From the NCBI RefSeq assembly GCF_000525915.1, contig NZ_AODH01000008.1:1-32498 (forward strand): 32,498 nucleotides of DNA. Reading direction: 5' to 3'. The DNA is from Brochothrix campestris FSL F6-1037 (GTDB lineage Bacteria; Bacillota; Bacilli; Lactobacillales; Listeriaceae). Position 1 is the first letter of the stretch. Each line of letters starts with the position of its first letter. Below are positions 12,339 to 21,238 of the stretch, piece after piece. The notes beneath the pieces are model-generated. The model saw only the letters and a program-made list of their open reading frames with translations, had not been told where the DNA came from and searched no databases. The position numbers and the translations under genes were made by a program.

Positions 12339-12695
12339 ATGAAAAAAGTCAATCGTGTCAAAAGAAACGAAGATTTTCAAACAATCTTTAAAAATGGATT
12401 TTCATCAGCTAATCGTCAATTTGTCGTCTATGTGAATCCGCAACAGCAACAGGACCATTTTAGATTAGGCTTATCTGTTAGTAAAAAATTAGGTGATGCG
12501 CATTTACGTAACTACATTAAACGTTGCATTCGTCATGTAATGATGGATTTTGATAAGGATCAACTGATTTCGCAACACATCGATATTGTTATTATCGCCA
12601 GGAAACCGGCGGCCACTATGACGTTTCATGAGATGAAAGCCAGTCTCGAACACGTGCTTAAATTAGCAAAGGTGTACAAACACCGTTCTAAATAA
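12339..12695 (+). CDS. rnpA: Ribonuclease P protein component
   Basis: Basic protein subunit of RNase P, which with the P RNA matures the 5' ends of tRNAs; 118 aa. It has the family core NRQFVVYVNP, LGLSVSKKLGDAHLRNYIKRCIRHV (the RNR-like basic helix) and IDIVIIARKPAATMTFHEM. The chosen ATG (12339-12341) gives the typical MKKVNRVKRNEDFQ start. The best ribosome site, AGGTGG at 12318-12323, is 15 bases away and is better placed for an out-of-frame ATG at 12329, which opens a 20-codon frame ending at 12391. The start region is therefore slightly doubtful (overlapping upstream frame, or a one-base A-run error). Confidence 0.95.
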   Translation: MKKVNRVKRNEDFQTIFKNGFSSANRQFVVYVNPQQQQDHFRLGLSVSKKLGDAHLRNYIKRCIRHVMMDFDKDQLISQHIDIVIIARKPAATMTFHEMKASLEHVLKLAKVYKHRSK

Positions 12696-12734
12696 TTGTT
12701 CTAATAGATAGTTTTGATAAGGGGGATTTATTGA

Positions 12735-13628
12735 GTGAAAGCGAATAAAAAATGGCTCTTACTGTTAATGATGGTATCACTGGTACTCGTGTTGTCAGCT
12801 TGTTCACCGACAGCAGGTGCTGCATCTAATCCAGTTGACGCTAATACAACCGGCTTTTGGAGCCACTACATTGTATTTCCAATTAGTTGGTTAATCTTGA
12901 AATTATCTGCGCTTGCAGGTAACAGCTACGGTATGGGTATTATCTTAATTACGATTTTAATTCGGTTGTTAATTTTACCATTAATGGTAAAACAATTACG
13001 TAGTCAACGTAATATGATGAAATTACAACCGAAGATTAAAGAGATTCAAGCGAAATACAAATCAAAAGATCGTGATACACAGATGTTGTTGCAACAAGAA
13101 ACAATGGCATTATATAAAGAAAATAATGTCAATCCATTAGCTGGTTGTTTCCCAATGCTTATTCAAATGCCAGTGCTCTTTGGTCTTTATGCTGCCATTA
13201 GACGAACAGAAGTATTAGAAACAGGTACGTTTTTATGGTTCAACTTAGGACAAGCCGATCACATGCACATCTTGCCAATCTTAGCTGCGATTACAACATT
13301 CTTATCGACTAAATTAAGCATGATGTCGCAACCAAAACAAGAAGGTGCGATGGCATCACAAATGAGCATGATGTTGTATGTTATGCCAGCCTTTATCTTG
13401 TTTGCGGGTTGGTCATTACCATCAGCCTTAGCGCTTTATTGGGTAATTGGTAACATTTTCATGGCTGTTCAAACGTTGGTCATCAACAATCCGTTTAAAA
13501 TTCGCCGTGAAATGGCGGAAGAACAAGCGAAATTAGATGCTGAAAAACGTCGTACAGAACAAATGTCATTGAAACAACAACCAAGTACGAAAAAGAAAGC
13601 TAAAAAAGAAAAAAATAAGTTTTCTTAG
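12735..13628 (+). CDS. yidC: Membrane protein insertase YidC (SpoIIIJ/OxaA type)
   Basis: Membrane insertase that acts with or without SecYEG; 297 aa. Lipoprotein signal peptide with lipobox LVLSACS (Cys about 23). Membrane helices include LALAGNSYGMGIILITILIR, followed by the conserved hydrophilic-groove arginine region, then PLAGCFPMLIQMPVLFGLYAAIRR and PALALYWVIGN-like sequence near the end. The tail is lysine-rich (KKKAKKEKNKFS), as in Gram-positive YidC where it contacts ribosomes. Start is GTG at 12735-12737 after AAGGGGGA. It lies downstream of rnpA with a 39-bp gap. The usual partner gene jag (khpB) does not follow. Confidence 0.96.
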   Translation: MKANKKWLLLLMMVSLVLVLSACSPTAGAASNPVDANTTGFWSHYIVFPISWLILKLSALAGNSYGMGIILITILIRLLILPLMVKQLRSQRNMMKLQPKIKEIQAKYKSKDRDTQMLLQQETMALYKENNVNPLAGCFPMLIQMPVLFGLYAAIRRTEVLETGTFLWFNLGQADHMHILPILAAITTFLSTKLSMMSQPKQEGAMASQMSMMLYVMPAFILFAGWSLPSALALYWVIGNIFMAVQTLVINNPFKIRREMAEEQAKLDAEKRRTEQMSLKQQPSTKKKAKKEKNKFS

Positions 13629-13647
13629 AAGCACGCTCTAAAACGTT

Positions 13648-13694
13648 AAAAACGTTCCTTCCGACTTGTGATAGTCGAAGGGAACGTTTTTTTT
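13648..13694 (+). terminator. Rho-independent terminator after yidC
   Basis: Imperfect hairpin AAACGTTCC...GGAACGTTT with an inner TTC-GAC/GTC-GAA part, followed by a T-run at 13687-13694, about 20 bp after the yidC stop. Confidence 0.85.
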
Positions 13695-13972
13695 GTTTCG
13701 GTAGGAATCGATTAGTAGTTAGTTCATGCAAGCGTTTTTTTTGCTTAAAATTTCCGCTCCGCGTATTAAATAAGAGTCCTAATGGCCTCTTACGGCCAAA
13801 CAGCGAAACAAGTGGTTCGAGATAAAAGCGAATTGATTTTGATCGGTGGCGCGGCGCGAAAATAAACAGTTTGACTTGTTATTCACATGTGGATAAGTTA
13901 AAATAAACATTGAAATCAATATATCTACAGGTGAAAGATGTGGATAAGTTACGGCTAAAAACAGAGGTGTAC
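13695..13972. other. yidC to mnmE spacer, first part: two DnaA boxes, no gene
   Basis: No recognisable protein or jag remnant. Two perfect DnaA boxes in the same orientation, TGTGGATAA at 13888-13896 and 13939-13947, share the longer context TGTGGATAAGTTA. They lie about 2 kb from the main box cluster. Copy 2 of the repeat family follows from 13973. Confidence 0.6.
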
Positions 13973-14100
13973 AGCTTGTAAACAAAGTCGAATTAAACTT
14001 TTTGCTGTCAAAATAATTCAAGTAACTTTGGCTACGAGATGATAAGACTGAAAAGCGTTTGTCGTCAGTCTGGAGCAGTCTGTTGTTTTTTAACCGAATT
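13973..14100 (-). repeat. Terminator-associated repeat element, copy 2 (truncated)
   Basis: The start, CTTGTAAACAAAGTCGAATTAAAC, is the complement of end B (GTTTGATTCGACTTTGTCTACAATCTG in copy 4) with a few changes. It is followed by ACTTTGGCTACGAGATGATAAGACTGAA (split around 14027-14052), nearly identical to the inner module ACTTTGTTTACGAGATGATAAGACTGAA of copy 3. End A and both hairpins are missing. It sits where jag would be expected. Confidence 0.7.
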
Positions 14101-14222
14101 CCGCCATGCAATATCAAGCGGTGTAACTTCTCAATCTTTTAAACCTGTGTTGCAGAGCTAAAAACAACATGAGGTGTTTTTGGCTTTTTATTTTGTCTGA
14201 AATGAAAGGGGAATACAGTAAT

Positions 14223-15608
14223 ATGTTAGAATTTGATACAATTGCCGCGATTTCAACCCCACCAGGTGAAGGCGCGATTTCGATTATTCGTGTCAGTGGT
14301 GATGAGGCGGTTAAAATCGTTAATCAAGCGTACCGTTCGGGTACAAAATCATTAGAAGAAGTACCAACACATACAATACATTACGGTCATATTGTCGATC
14401 CGATGACTAACGAAACCATTGATGAAGTAATGGTCAGTGTCTTACGCGCGCCGCGAACATTTACGCGTGAAGACTGCGTCGAAATTAATACGCACGGTGG
14501 GATTGTAGCGGTAAACCGCGTCTTACAATTGATTTTGAAACTAGGTGTTCGCTTAGCAGAACCAGGTGAGTTTACGAAACGGGCCTTCTTAAATGGTCGA
14601 ATTGATTTGTCACAAGCCGAAGCTGTCATGGATCTCATCCGTGCCAAAACGGATCGTGCAATGGGCCTAGCCTTAAAACAAATGGATGGTAATTTAAGTC
14701 GCTTGATTCGTCGTTTCCGTCGCGAAATTTTAGATGTGCTTGCACAGGTAGAAGTGAATATTGATTATCCAGAATACGATGACGTTGAAGAAATGACACA
14801 AAAAATGTTGCTTGAAAAAGCAACCGATGTTAAAGGGTATGTGCTGCAATTGTTAGAAACCGCCCAACAAGGTAAAATTTTACGTGATGGGTTATCGACG
14901 GCGATTATTGGTCGTCCAAATGTCGGTAAATCATCGCTCTTGAATCAGTTAATTCAAGAGGATAAGGCGATTGTAACAAGTATCGCAGGTACGACCCGTG
15001 ACATCGTTGAAGAATATGTGAACGTTAAAGGCGTGCCGTTAAAATTAATCGACACCGCCGGTATTCGTGAAACGGAAGATATCGTTGAAAAAATTGGTGT
15101 TGAACGTTCACGCCAAGCGCTTTCAGCTGCGAGTTTCATCCTGTTAGTAATCAATCAGGCAGAGCCGTTAAGTCCTGAAGATGAAGCGTTATTTTCCGCG
15201 GCAGCGCACCAACCGTTCGTGGTTATTTTAAACAAAACAGATTTGCCGACACAGGTGGATGAAGCGCGTGTAAGGGCCTTAGCGAACGGTAATCCGATTG
15301 TGAAAATCTCACTCGAAGCACAGGACGGTATTGACCAACTCGAACAAGCAATTGCTGATTTCTTCTTCTCGGGTGCAGTCGTTAGTGAAGATGCAACGTA
15401 TGTTTCAAACACGCGTCACGTGGCGCTCTTAAATAAAACAGTCACAGCCTTGGATGATGTTTTAGCGGGCTTAGCGAATGAAATGCCCGTTGATCTCGTT
15501 CAAATGGATATGACACAGGCTTGGAGCTTACTCGGTGAAATTACCGGTGACGCTGTTCAAGACGAACTATTAGATCAGTTATTCTCACAATTTTGTTTAG
15601 GAAAATAG
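14223..15608 (+). CDS. mnmE: tRNA modification GTPase MnmE
   Basis: GTPase that, with MnmG, places the cmnm5 group on U34 of certain tRNAs; 461 aa, as usual (about 458). N-terminal folate-binding domain: [21 protein letters not shown] and [10 protein letters not shown] domain: G1 [13 protein letters not shown] from residue 230, G2 [11 protein letters not shown]3 DTAGIRET, G4 NKTD. C-terminal catalytic motif FCLGK at the very end. The start at 14223 fits the family N-terminus and has AAAGGGG about 10 bases upstream; longer in-frame starts lack support. It leads the mnmE-mnmG-rsmG run. Confidence 0.98.
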   Translation: MLEFDTIAAISTPPGEGAISIIRVSGDEAVKIVNQAYRSGTKSLEEVPTHTIHYGHIVDPMTNETIDEVMVSVLRAPRTFTREDCVEINTHGGIVAVNRVLQLILKLGVRLAEPGEFTKRAFLNGRIDLSQAEAVMDLIRAKTDRAMGLALKQMDGNLSRLIRRFRREILDVLAQVEVNIDYPEYDDVEEMTQKMLLEKATDVKGYVLQLLETAQQGKILRDGLSTAIIGRPNVGKSSLLNQLIQEDKAIVTSIAGTTRDIVEEYVNVKGVPLKLIDTAGIRETEDIVEKIGVERSRQALSAASFILLVINQAEPLSPEDEALFSAAAHQPFVVILNKTDLPTQVDEARVRALANGNPIVKISLEAQDGIDQLEQAIADFFFSGAVVSEDATYVSNTRHVALLNKTVTALDDVLAGLANEMPVDLVQMDMTQAWSLLGEITGDAVQDELLDQLFSQFCLGK

Positions 15609-15623
15609 AAGGGACGATAAAAA

Positions 15624-17516
15624 ATGCAAAGATATGAAGCAGGTCAATTTGATGTAATTGTCGTAGGATCAGGTCACGCAGGCGTTGAAGCTGCGTTGGC
15701 CGCAGCACGGATGGGCTGTAAAACATTAGTTGTTACCATTAATTTAGATATGATTGGATTTATGCCATGTAACCCGTCAATCGGTGGACCTGCTAAAGGG
15801 GTCGTTGTGCGTGAAATTGATGCCTTAGGTGGCGAAATGGGACGTAACATCGATAAAACTTACATCCAAATGCGGATGCTTAATACAGGTAAAGGTCCTG
15901 CCGTACGTGCCTTGCGTGCACAAGCTGATAAATGGAATTACCAAAACGAAATGAAACACACGCTTGAAAAAGAAGCTAATTTAACGCTCCAACAAGGGTT
16001 AGTAGACGAATTAATCATCGAAGATAACGTGATTAAAGGCGTTGTGACTAAAACAGGTGGGGTTTACCGCGGAGCTGCCGTCGTTTTAACGATGGGAACT
16101 TATTCACGTGGAGAAGTCATCATTGGGGAAATTAAATACTCGAGCGGTCCCAATAATCAACAGCCATCCGTTTTATTATCAGAACAACTTGACGCGCTCG
16201 GCTTTGATTTACTCCGCTTAAAAACAGGCACACCGCCGCGTGTGAAATCGACTTCAATTGACTACTCTAAAACGGAGATTCAACCAGGGGATGAAAATAG
16301 CCGTGCCTTTAGTTATGAAACAACAACTTTCATTACGGAACAAATTCCGTGTTGGTTAACGTATACGTCCGAAACCACCCATGAAATCATCAAAGCTAAC
16401 TTGCATCGTGCCCCAATGTTTACAGGAATTATCGAAGGTAGTGGCCCACGTTATTGCCCGTCAATCGAAGATAAAATCGTGCGTTTTTCTGATAAGCCAC
16501 GTCACCAAATCTTCCTTGAACCGGAAGGTCGTAACACGGAAGAAGTTTACGTACAAGGCTTATCGACAAGCATGCCGGAAGACGTACAACATCAAATGAT
16601 TCATTCCATCCCAGGTCTTGAAGATGCGTCAATGATGCGTGCGGGTTATGCGATTGAATACGATGCGGTGGCGCCTACACAATTATGGCCAACGTTAGAA
16701 ACAAAACGGATTGCAAACTTATATACTGCTGGCCAAATTAACGGTACAAGTGGTTATGAAGAAGCTGCTGGCCAAGGGATTATCGCGGGGATTAATGCCG
16801 CCTTAAAAGTGCAAGGAAAAGAGCCTTTCATTATGAAACGCAGTGAAGGTTACATCGGTGTAATGATTGATGACTTAGTGACAAAAGGCACGAAAGAACC
16901 TTACCGTCTCTTAACCTCACGTGCTGAATACCGTCTACTATTGCGTCACGATAATGCTGATTTACGTTTGACTGAAAAGGGTCATGAAATTGGTCTAGTA
17001 ACAGCAGAACGCTATGCGCGTTACCTTGCGAAAAAAGCTGGAATCGAAGCAGAAACAGCACGCCTCCAAAGCATTCGTGTGAAACCAACTGCTGACGTGC
17101 AAGCTTGGATGACAAGCCTCGGTGGATCGCCTTTAAAAGACGGTATTTTAGCGTGGGATTTACTACGTCGTCCTGAAATTAAATACAGCGATTTACTGAA
17201 TGTTATACCAGCAGCTGAGAGCATAACTGACGAAGTGGCTGAACAGGTCGAAATTCAAGTGAAATATGAAGGTTATATTAAGAAATCACTTGAACGTGTT
17301 GCAAAATTGAAACGCATGGAACAAAAAAGTATTCCAGTTGATTTGGACTATGATTACATTAGCGGTTTAGCAACCGAAGCCCGCGAAAAACTGAAAGAAG
17401 TGCAACCATTAACTTTAGCGCAGGCGAGCCGTATTTCTGGCGTCAACCCAGCTGACATTTCGATTTTAATGGTCTACCTTGAACAAAGTAAACTCGTACG
17501 TACAGGAGGAAACTAA
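15624..17516 (+). CDS. mnmG: tRNA uridine 5-carboxymethylaminomethyl modification enzyme MnmG
   Basis: FAD-dependent partner of MnmE (GidA), 630 aa, the family length. The N-terminus has the Rossmann FAD motif [21 protein letters not shown] (about residues 10-30). Family signatures follow: [23 protein letters not shown], then [17 protein letters not shown], and the C-terminal helical domain [17 protein letters not shown]. It starts 15 bp after mnmE, with AGAAGGGA upstream of the ATG. The stop codon immediately precedes the rsmG start. Confidence 0.98.
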   Translation: MQRYEAGQFDVIVVGSGHAGVEAALAAARMGCKTLVVTINLDMIGFMPCNPSIGGPAKGVVVREIDALGGEMGRNIDKTYIQMRMLNTGKGPAVRALRAQADKWNYQNEMKHTLEKEANLTLQQGLVDELIIEDNVIKGVVTKTGGVYRGAAVVLTMGTYSRGEVIIGEIKYSSGPNNQQPSVLLSEQLDALGFDLLRLKTGTPPRVKSTSIDYSKTEIQPGDENSRAFSYETTTFITEQIPCWLTYTSETTHEIIKANLHRAPMFTGIIEGSGPRYCPSIEDKIVRFSDKPRHQIFLEPEGRNTEEVYVQGLSTSMPEDVQHQMIHSIPGLEDASMMRAGYAIEYDAVAPTQLWPTLETKRIANLYTAGQINGTSGYEEAAGQGIIAGINAALKVQGKEPFIMKRSEGYIGVMIDDLVTKGTKEPYRLLTSRAEYRLLLRHDNADLRLTEKGHEIGLVTAERYARYLAKKAGIEAETARLQSIRVKPTADVQAWMTSLGGSPLKDGILAWDLLRRPEIKYSDLLNVIPAAESITDEVAEQVEIQVKYEGYIKKSLERVAKLKRMEQKSIPVDLDYDYISGLATEAREKLKEVQPLTLAQASRISGVNPADISILMVYLEQSKLVRTGGN

Positions 17517-18233
17517 GTGAACCCAGAACAATTCCGTGCCGCGTTGCTCAGCAAAGGCATTAACTTAAGTGATGAACAAATGGCACAATATGCTGATTAT
17601 GCCAAGATTTTGGTGGAATGGAACGAGAAAATGAACCTGACGGCCATCACTGCTAGTGAAGATATTTATTTAAAACATTTTTATGACTCCATCACGTTGG
17701 CGTTTTATTACGACATGGATCAAAGTGTCAGCCTCTGTGATGTTGGGGCAGGAGCTGGTTTTCCAAGTCTACCGATTAAAATTGCCTTTCCTAAATTAAA
17801 GGTGACGATTGTTGATTCACTCAACAAACGAATTACCTTTTTAAATCATTTAGCAACTGAACTTGGCTTAAAGGATGTTAGTTTTGTGCACGATCGTGCC
17901 GAAACATTTGGTCAAAACAAACAGTACCGTGAACAGTTTGATATCGTGACAGCCCGTGCGGTTGCCCGCATGAGTGTGTTAGCGGAACTTTGTTTGCCAC
18001 TCGTTAAATTACGTGGTCATTTCGTTGCCTTAAAAGCTGCTCATACAGCCGCAGAAATGGTTGATGCTAAAAAAGGCATCAAGGTACTCGGTGGTGAGTT
18101 AGTGAGCGATGAAGCCTTCATCTTGCCCGTAGAAGAGGCTGAACGTCATGTTGTGACGATTGCTAAAAAGCGTAAGACACCAAAACAGTATCCTCGTAAA
18201 GCGGGAACACCGAATAAAACACCGATTGTGTAA
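17517..18233 (+). CDS. rsmG: 16S rRNA m7G527 methyltransferase RsmG
   Basis: S-adenosylmethionine-dependent methyltransferase (GidB) acting on G527 (E. coli numbering) of 16S rRNA; 238 aa, the usual size. SAM-binding motif I is [19 protein letters not shown], followed by [30 protein letters not shown] is the later family motif. The C-terminus is basic ([21 protein letters not shown]). Start is GTG at 17517, directly abutting the mnmG stop, with AGGAGG 7 bases upstream inside mnmG, so translation is coupled. Loss of this enzyme gives low-level streptomycin resistance in other species; this copy looks intact. Confidence 0.98.
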   Translation: MNPEQFRAALLSKGINLSDEQMAQYADYAKILVEWNEKMNLTAITASEDIYLKHFYDSITLAFYYDMDQSVSLCDVGAGAGFPSLPIKIAFPKLKVTIVDSLNKRITFLNHLATELGLKDVSFVHDRAETFGQNKQYREQFDIVTARAVARMSVLAELCLPLVKLRGHFVALKAAHTAAEMVDAKKGIKVLGGELVSDEAFILPVEEAERHVVTIAKKRKTPKQYPRKAGTPNKTPIV

Positions 18234-18243
18234 CTGAAAGAAA

Positions 18244-18287
18244 ACAACGAACAGTTGTATCGTTAATCAACTGTTCGTTGTTTTTTT
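18244..18287 (+). terminator. Rho-independent terminator after rsmG
   Basis: Perfect 14-bp stem ACAACGAACAGTTG / CAACTGTTCGTTGT with a 10-base loop, followed by seven Ts. It ends the mnmE-mnmG-rsmG unit. Confidence 0.95.
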
Positions 18288-18321
18288 AGGAGCAAGATGA
18301 ATAAATAGTTTAGGTGATTGA

Positions 18322-18349
18322 TTGTTTTTTAAAGATTGTTTGCTAAAAT
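18322..18349 (+). promoter_or_regulatory. Candidate noc promoter
   Basis: TTGTTT (18322-18327), 16-base spacer, TAAAAT (18344-18349), about 65 bp before noc and after the rsmG terminator. Moderate match to a vegetative promoter. Confidence 0.5.
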
Positions 18350-18414
18350 AGAGAATGTAATCATTTAAAGTGACGTAGCAAAACCATAGGATAGAAGGAA
18401 GGAGTCGAAGACAA

Positions 18415-19263
18415 TTGGGTTTATTTGGCTTTGGCAAAAAACAAACATTGAAGCAAGAAGAAGCGATTATCGAGCAGTTTATTGAAGCATCAACAAATCA
18501 GACAGTCGAAGAATTACCGCTGGCACAAATTATACCAAACCGTTTTCAACCCCGTTCGATGTTCGATGAAGAGAAAATTGCCGAGTTGGCCGAGACGATT
18601 AAGGAACACGGCTTGATTCAACCAATTATTGTGCGTGAATACAAAGAAGAAGGTTATGAAATTATTGCTGGCGAGCGTCGTTTTAGAGCGATTAGTTCAC
18701 TTGAGTGGGAAAAAATCCCAGCGATTGTCAATCAACTGAGTGATAAAGAGGTAGCCTCAATTGCCTTAATTGAAAACTTACAGCGTGAAGAGTTAACCGC
18801 AATTGAAGAAGCCCATGCCTACAAACGGTTACTCGCCTTGCATCAAATCACACAGGGCGAACTGGCACAGCAACTCGGGAAAAGTCAGTCAACGGTGGCC
18901 AATAAATTACGCTTATTGAAACTCGGTGAAGCTGTTCAAACCGCTGCCTTGACGAAACAAATTACCGAACGTCATGCCCGCGCTTTAATTCCACTTGCAG
19001 AAGACCAACAAGAGCTCGTCTTAGCCGAAGTAATTGCCGAGCAATTAACGGTGAAGGCAACCGAAAATCGCGTTGCAAAACGACTAGAGCAAGCGAAACC
19101 GAAGAAGAAGCGTCAAATTATTAGCCGTGATTTCCGCTTGGCGGTAAATACAATCAAAGAATCGCTCGCACTTGTCAATAAAACAGGCATTCCGGTTGAA
19201 ACAAGTGAGAATGAAACGGCTGATTTTATTGAGATATCGATTAAAATACCTAAAAATAAATAA
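18415..19263 (+). CDS. noc: Nucleoid occlusion protein Noc
   Basis: ParB-family CTPase that binds NBS sites, spreads on DNA, and keeps the division septum off the nucleoid; 282 aa (B. subtilis 283). The N-terminal MGLFGFGKKQ is short, hydrophobic and basic, as in the membrane-targeting helix of Noc. ParB/Srx domain: NRFQPRSMFDEEKIAELAETI, the CTP-binding GERRFRA and ENLQREEL. Helix-turn-helix: ITQGELAQQLGKSQSTVANKLRLLKLG. It starts with TTG at 18415 after AAGGAAGGAG; no nearby ATG fits. Distinguished from ParB by its place after rsmG and before soj-parB, and by this N-terminus. Confidence 0.95.
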   Translation: MGLFGFGKKQTLKQEEAIIEQFIEASTNQTVEELPLAQIIPNRFQPRSMFDEEKIAELAETIKEHGLIQPIIVREYKEEGYEIIAGERRFRAISSLEWEKIPAIVNQLSDKEVASIALIENLQREELTAIEEAHAYKRLLALHQITQGELAQQLGKSQSTVANKLRLLKLGEAVQTAALTKQITERHARALIPLAEDQQELVLAEVIAEQLTVKATENRVAKRLEQAKPKKKRQIISRDFRLAVNTIKESLALVNKTGIPVETSENETADFIEISIKIPKNK

Positions 19264-19430
19264 GCAAGCAAAGACAGCATTCCTTTCATAAGAATGCTGT
19301 CTCAGATTGTAGACAAAGTCTAAAGAGACTTCATTTTCTTTCGAATGCTATTACAGTGACTTTGTTTACGAGATGATAAGACTGAATAGAAAGTCTGTTC
19401 TATCCTCTCGTTTAATCAGCTAACTTCTAT

Positions 19431-19490
19431 GATATTGGAATGGAAAAGTAGCGACGGTAAATAGTCGCTCTTCTTTTCCATTCCAATATC
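19431..19490. repeat. Long inverted repeat inside repeat copy 3
   Basis: Arms GATATTGGAATGGAAAAG and CTTTTCCATTCCAATATC are perfect 18-bp complements, extended by AGCGAC / GTCGCT after a small bulge, with a loop GGTAAATA. One arm (GATATTGGAATG) recurs in copy 5 at about 30328-30339. It would form a stable RNA hairpin if transcribed. Confidence 0.9.
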
Positions 19491-19623
19491 TTCAAAGTTG
19501 AACGAGCTGATTTCACTTTCGTTCTAGTAGGCACGACGAGCGAGTGACGGTGCGCGAACTGATGGTACGTAATCCCGAGCGAGCAAGTCGTAACGACCTA
19601 GAACAGTGTTTATCTTCAGTCTC

Positions 19624-19659
19624 AGACAGCATTTCTTTCATAAGAATGCTGTCTTTTTT
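19624..19659 (+). terminator. Distal terminator of the noc unit
   Basis: Hairpin AGACAGCATTT...GAATGCTGTCT (11 bp with one G-T pair, 9-base loop) followed by six Ts. It is the T-bearing copy of the duplicated noc terminator. Confidence 0.9.
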
Positions 19660-19682
19660 AGAGTAACAGTAATCCTAATTGA

Positions 19683-19703
19683 CTATTTACAAGTAGTAAA
19701 TAG
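19683..19703. promoter_or_regulatory. Small inverted repeat upstream of the decayed operon
   Basis: Perfect 8-bp inverted repeat CTATTTAC / GTAAATAG with 5-base spacing, overlapping a possible -35 (TTGACT at 19679-19684). Could be an operator for the following decayed genes; no regulator is known. Confidence 0.35.
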
Positions 19704-19745
19704 GGCGATGCATTAAAAACGGTTACAAAGAGAGAAGTGTTAATT

Positions 19746-20096
19746 ATGAAGAAACCATTTTTACCTAGAAATCGTAAAGTTTTTGAATATAACGCGTAGA
19801 TTGAAAAGCATAGAATTTATGATTCGTATTACCAAAATTCATATGTAGGATACTGCCATTATATCAATGAAGAATATGAGTATGCAAAAAAATATTTTCA
19901 ATTAGCGCTAGAATATAACTACGATGATGGTAATGAAGAAGAGGATAGATATAATTATTTGATTTCCTTGGAAGCATGTCTAGATAGACAAACGTTACAT
20001 GCGATTCAACATAAATACAACGACCAGAATGACAGTGACTATCAAACAGAGATAGAAGGAATTTTTAATGAAAATAAAACGAACGATACCCACTAA
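19746..20096 (+). pseudogene. Small acidic helical protein, interrupted by an amber stop
   Basis: An open frame of 117 codons broken by a TAG at 19797-19799. It starts MKKPFLPRNRKVFEYNA; after the stop it reads IEKHRIYDSYYQNSYVG..., then YINEEYEYAKKYFQLALEYN, which looks like one TPR-type helical hairpin, and ends GIFNENKTNDTH. The composition is rich in Tyr, Glu and Asp, and the family is not recognised. Its end overlaps the start of the next frame by 29 bp, as in a coupled operon. Either a pseudogene or a gene with one sequencing error; the decay of its neighbour favours pseudogene. Confidence 0.5.
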
Positions 20097-21238
20097 TTTG
20101 TTGCTTTTTTTACTATTGTTTTACTTTAGTATGGGAATATCCAAGTACATCCAAGTATTATGGTTCAATGAAAATGACGCTTTATTTAATTATTCGTTAT
20201 CTTATGCTGCGATGGCGATAGCGGGATCATTATCTTTTTTTAATATCGAGCTTTATCTCGGAATGGCCCGTCAATAAAATACTCGCTTACTGCATACCGT
20301 TTTACGCAGTGGGAATGTCACTGAGAGTGATTACAGATAGTGTCTTTATCGCGCTACTTTCAGGTAGTATTGCCGGTCTAGGTGCGTCTATTTGTATACT
20401 TGCAATCAGGTCCTAGTTATATTATTTATCAGATGAGCAACCAGAGAATAAAGAAAAAATAATTTCGATACGCTATACAGTAATGCAAATTTCGTTAACG
20501 GCTGCGACCTTTATCGCGGGACAGTTAATCTTCATCATGCATATGAAAAACAAGTACATGTACTTACTCCTCGCGAGTGCAGTTGTTTTATTAGTTGTGT
20601 TGCTGATGAAAGGCGCACCTAACCACCGGATTAGTTCGAAACGAACGAAAAAGAGATGGAGGGCCCCTAAAAGGAAGGGGTGCATTTTGAATTTGTATGT
20701 CTCTGTCTTACTGTTGGGCGGATCAACATCGTTATTAGAGCCGTTAATCCCTGTTTTCATCAGCGACGTCGGTTACAATGCAGCGATTGCAGCCATTATC
20801 TATTCGAGCTATGGCATCTTTAAGGTCGGAGCTATTTTCATCTTTCGATTAAGGTTGTTTTCGGGCAATGCAGCAGTCACATTCATCCTCTTAGAGACTG
20901 TTTCGGGAACCCTTGTCGTTACATTAGGGAATATTGGAGTGAATCAGCAACTCGTTATTTTTTTACTGTTCATTACAGGATTAGAAACAGTCGGCTTCTT
21001 TGTCATGAAAGAAATAATGGAATACCAAATACTCCCTAAACAGGAGTTGCTTCTTTATCTCGGAATTATCCAATCCGCCTTTTTATTTGGAGATGCACTC
21101 GGTAGTGTACTGGGGTCAACACTCTACAATACATTTGGTATCAATGAATTAATCCAAACCTTTGGTGTATTAACATTTAGCTCGAGCCTTTATTATTTCA
21201 CGCTGTATCTGTATATAAGAAACGTCATAGGACGATAA
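20068..21238 (+). pseudogene. MFS-type transporter, decayed
   Basis: Relict of a 12-helix major facilitator transporter of about 390 codons. The first part starts MKIKRTIPTNLLLFLLLFYFSMG and stops after a T7 run (20235-20241). One T fewer restores SLSFLISSFISEWPVNKILAYCIPFYAVGMSL and on to ICILAI. A TAG at 20414-20416 then interrupts the frame; nearby a different frame would give GPSYIIY, suggesting further small indels. From LSDEQPENKEK to the end at NVIGR the frame is open. Highly hydrophobic throughout. The substrate cannot be told. Several separate lesions make true decay more likely than sequencing error. Confidence 0.7.

Larger units (their letters stand above)
19272..19659 (-). repeat. 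Terminator-associated repeat element, copy 3 (complete, hairpin on both sides)
   Basis: The noc terminator hairpin (AGACAGCATTC...GAATGCTGTCT) is present twice: at 19272-19302 without a T-tract and at 19624-19654 followed by Ts. The two 31-base copies differ at one position. Between them lies a 321-bp insert starting CAGATTGTAGACAAAGTC (end B, complement) and ending AGTGTTTATCTTCAGTCT (end A, complement). The two ends form imperfect terminal inverted repeats of about 15 bp (CAGAYTGWAGAYAAA). Inside are a long hairpin (19431-19490) and a block (about 19525-19608) shared with copy 6. No reading frame of note. Confidence 0.88.

Noticed and set aside
13779-14117. Minus-strand open frame of 112 codons upstream of mnmE
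   Set aside because: It runs through the DnaA-box pair and the truncated repeat copy and has no family resemblance. Its C-terminal part (RRATDQNQFAFISNH...) looks like read-through of non-coding sequence.
19272-19659. CRISPR array or tandem repeat
   Set aside because: The repeated units are two hairpins around a single 321-bp insert, not regularly spaced repeats with spacers.
20414-20416. Amber (TAG) reassignment or readthrough, because two neighbouring frames are cut by TAG
   Set aside because: The second frame also has separate frameshifts, other genes here end normally, and simple decay explains both.
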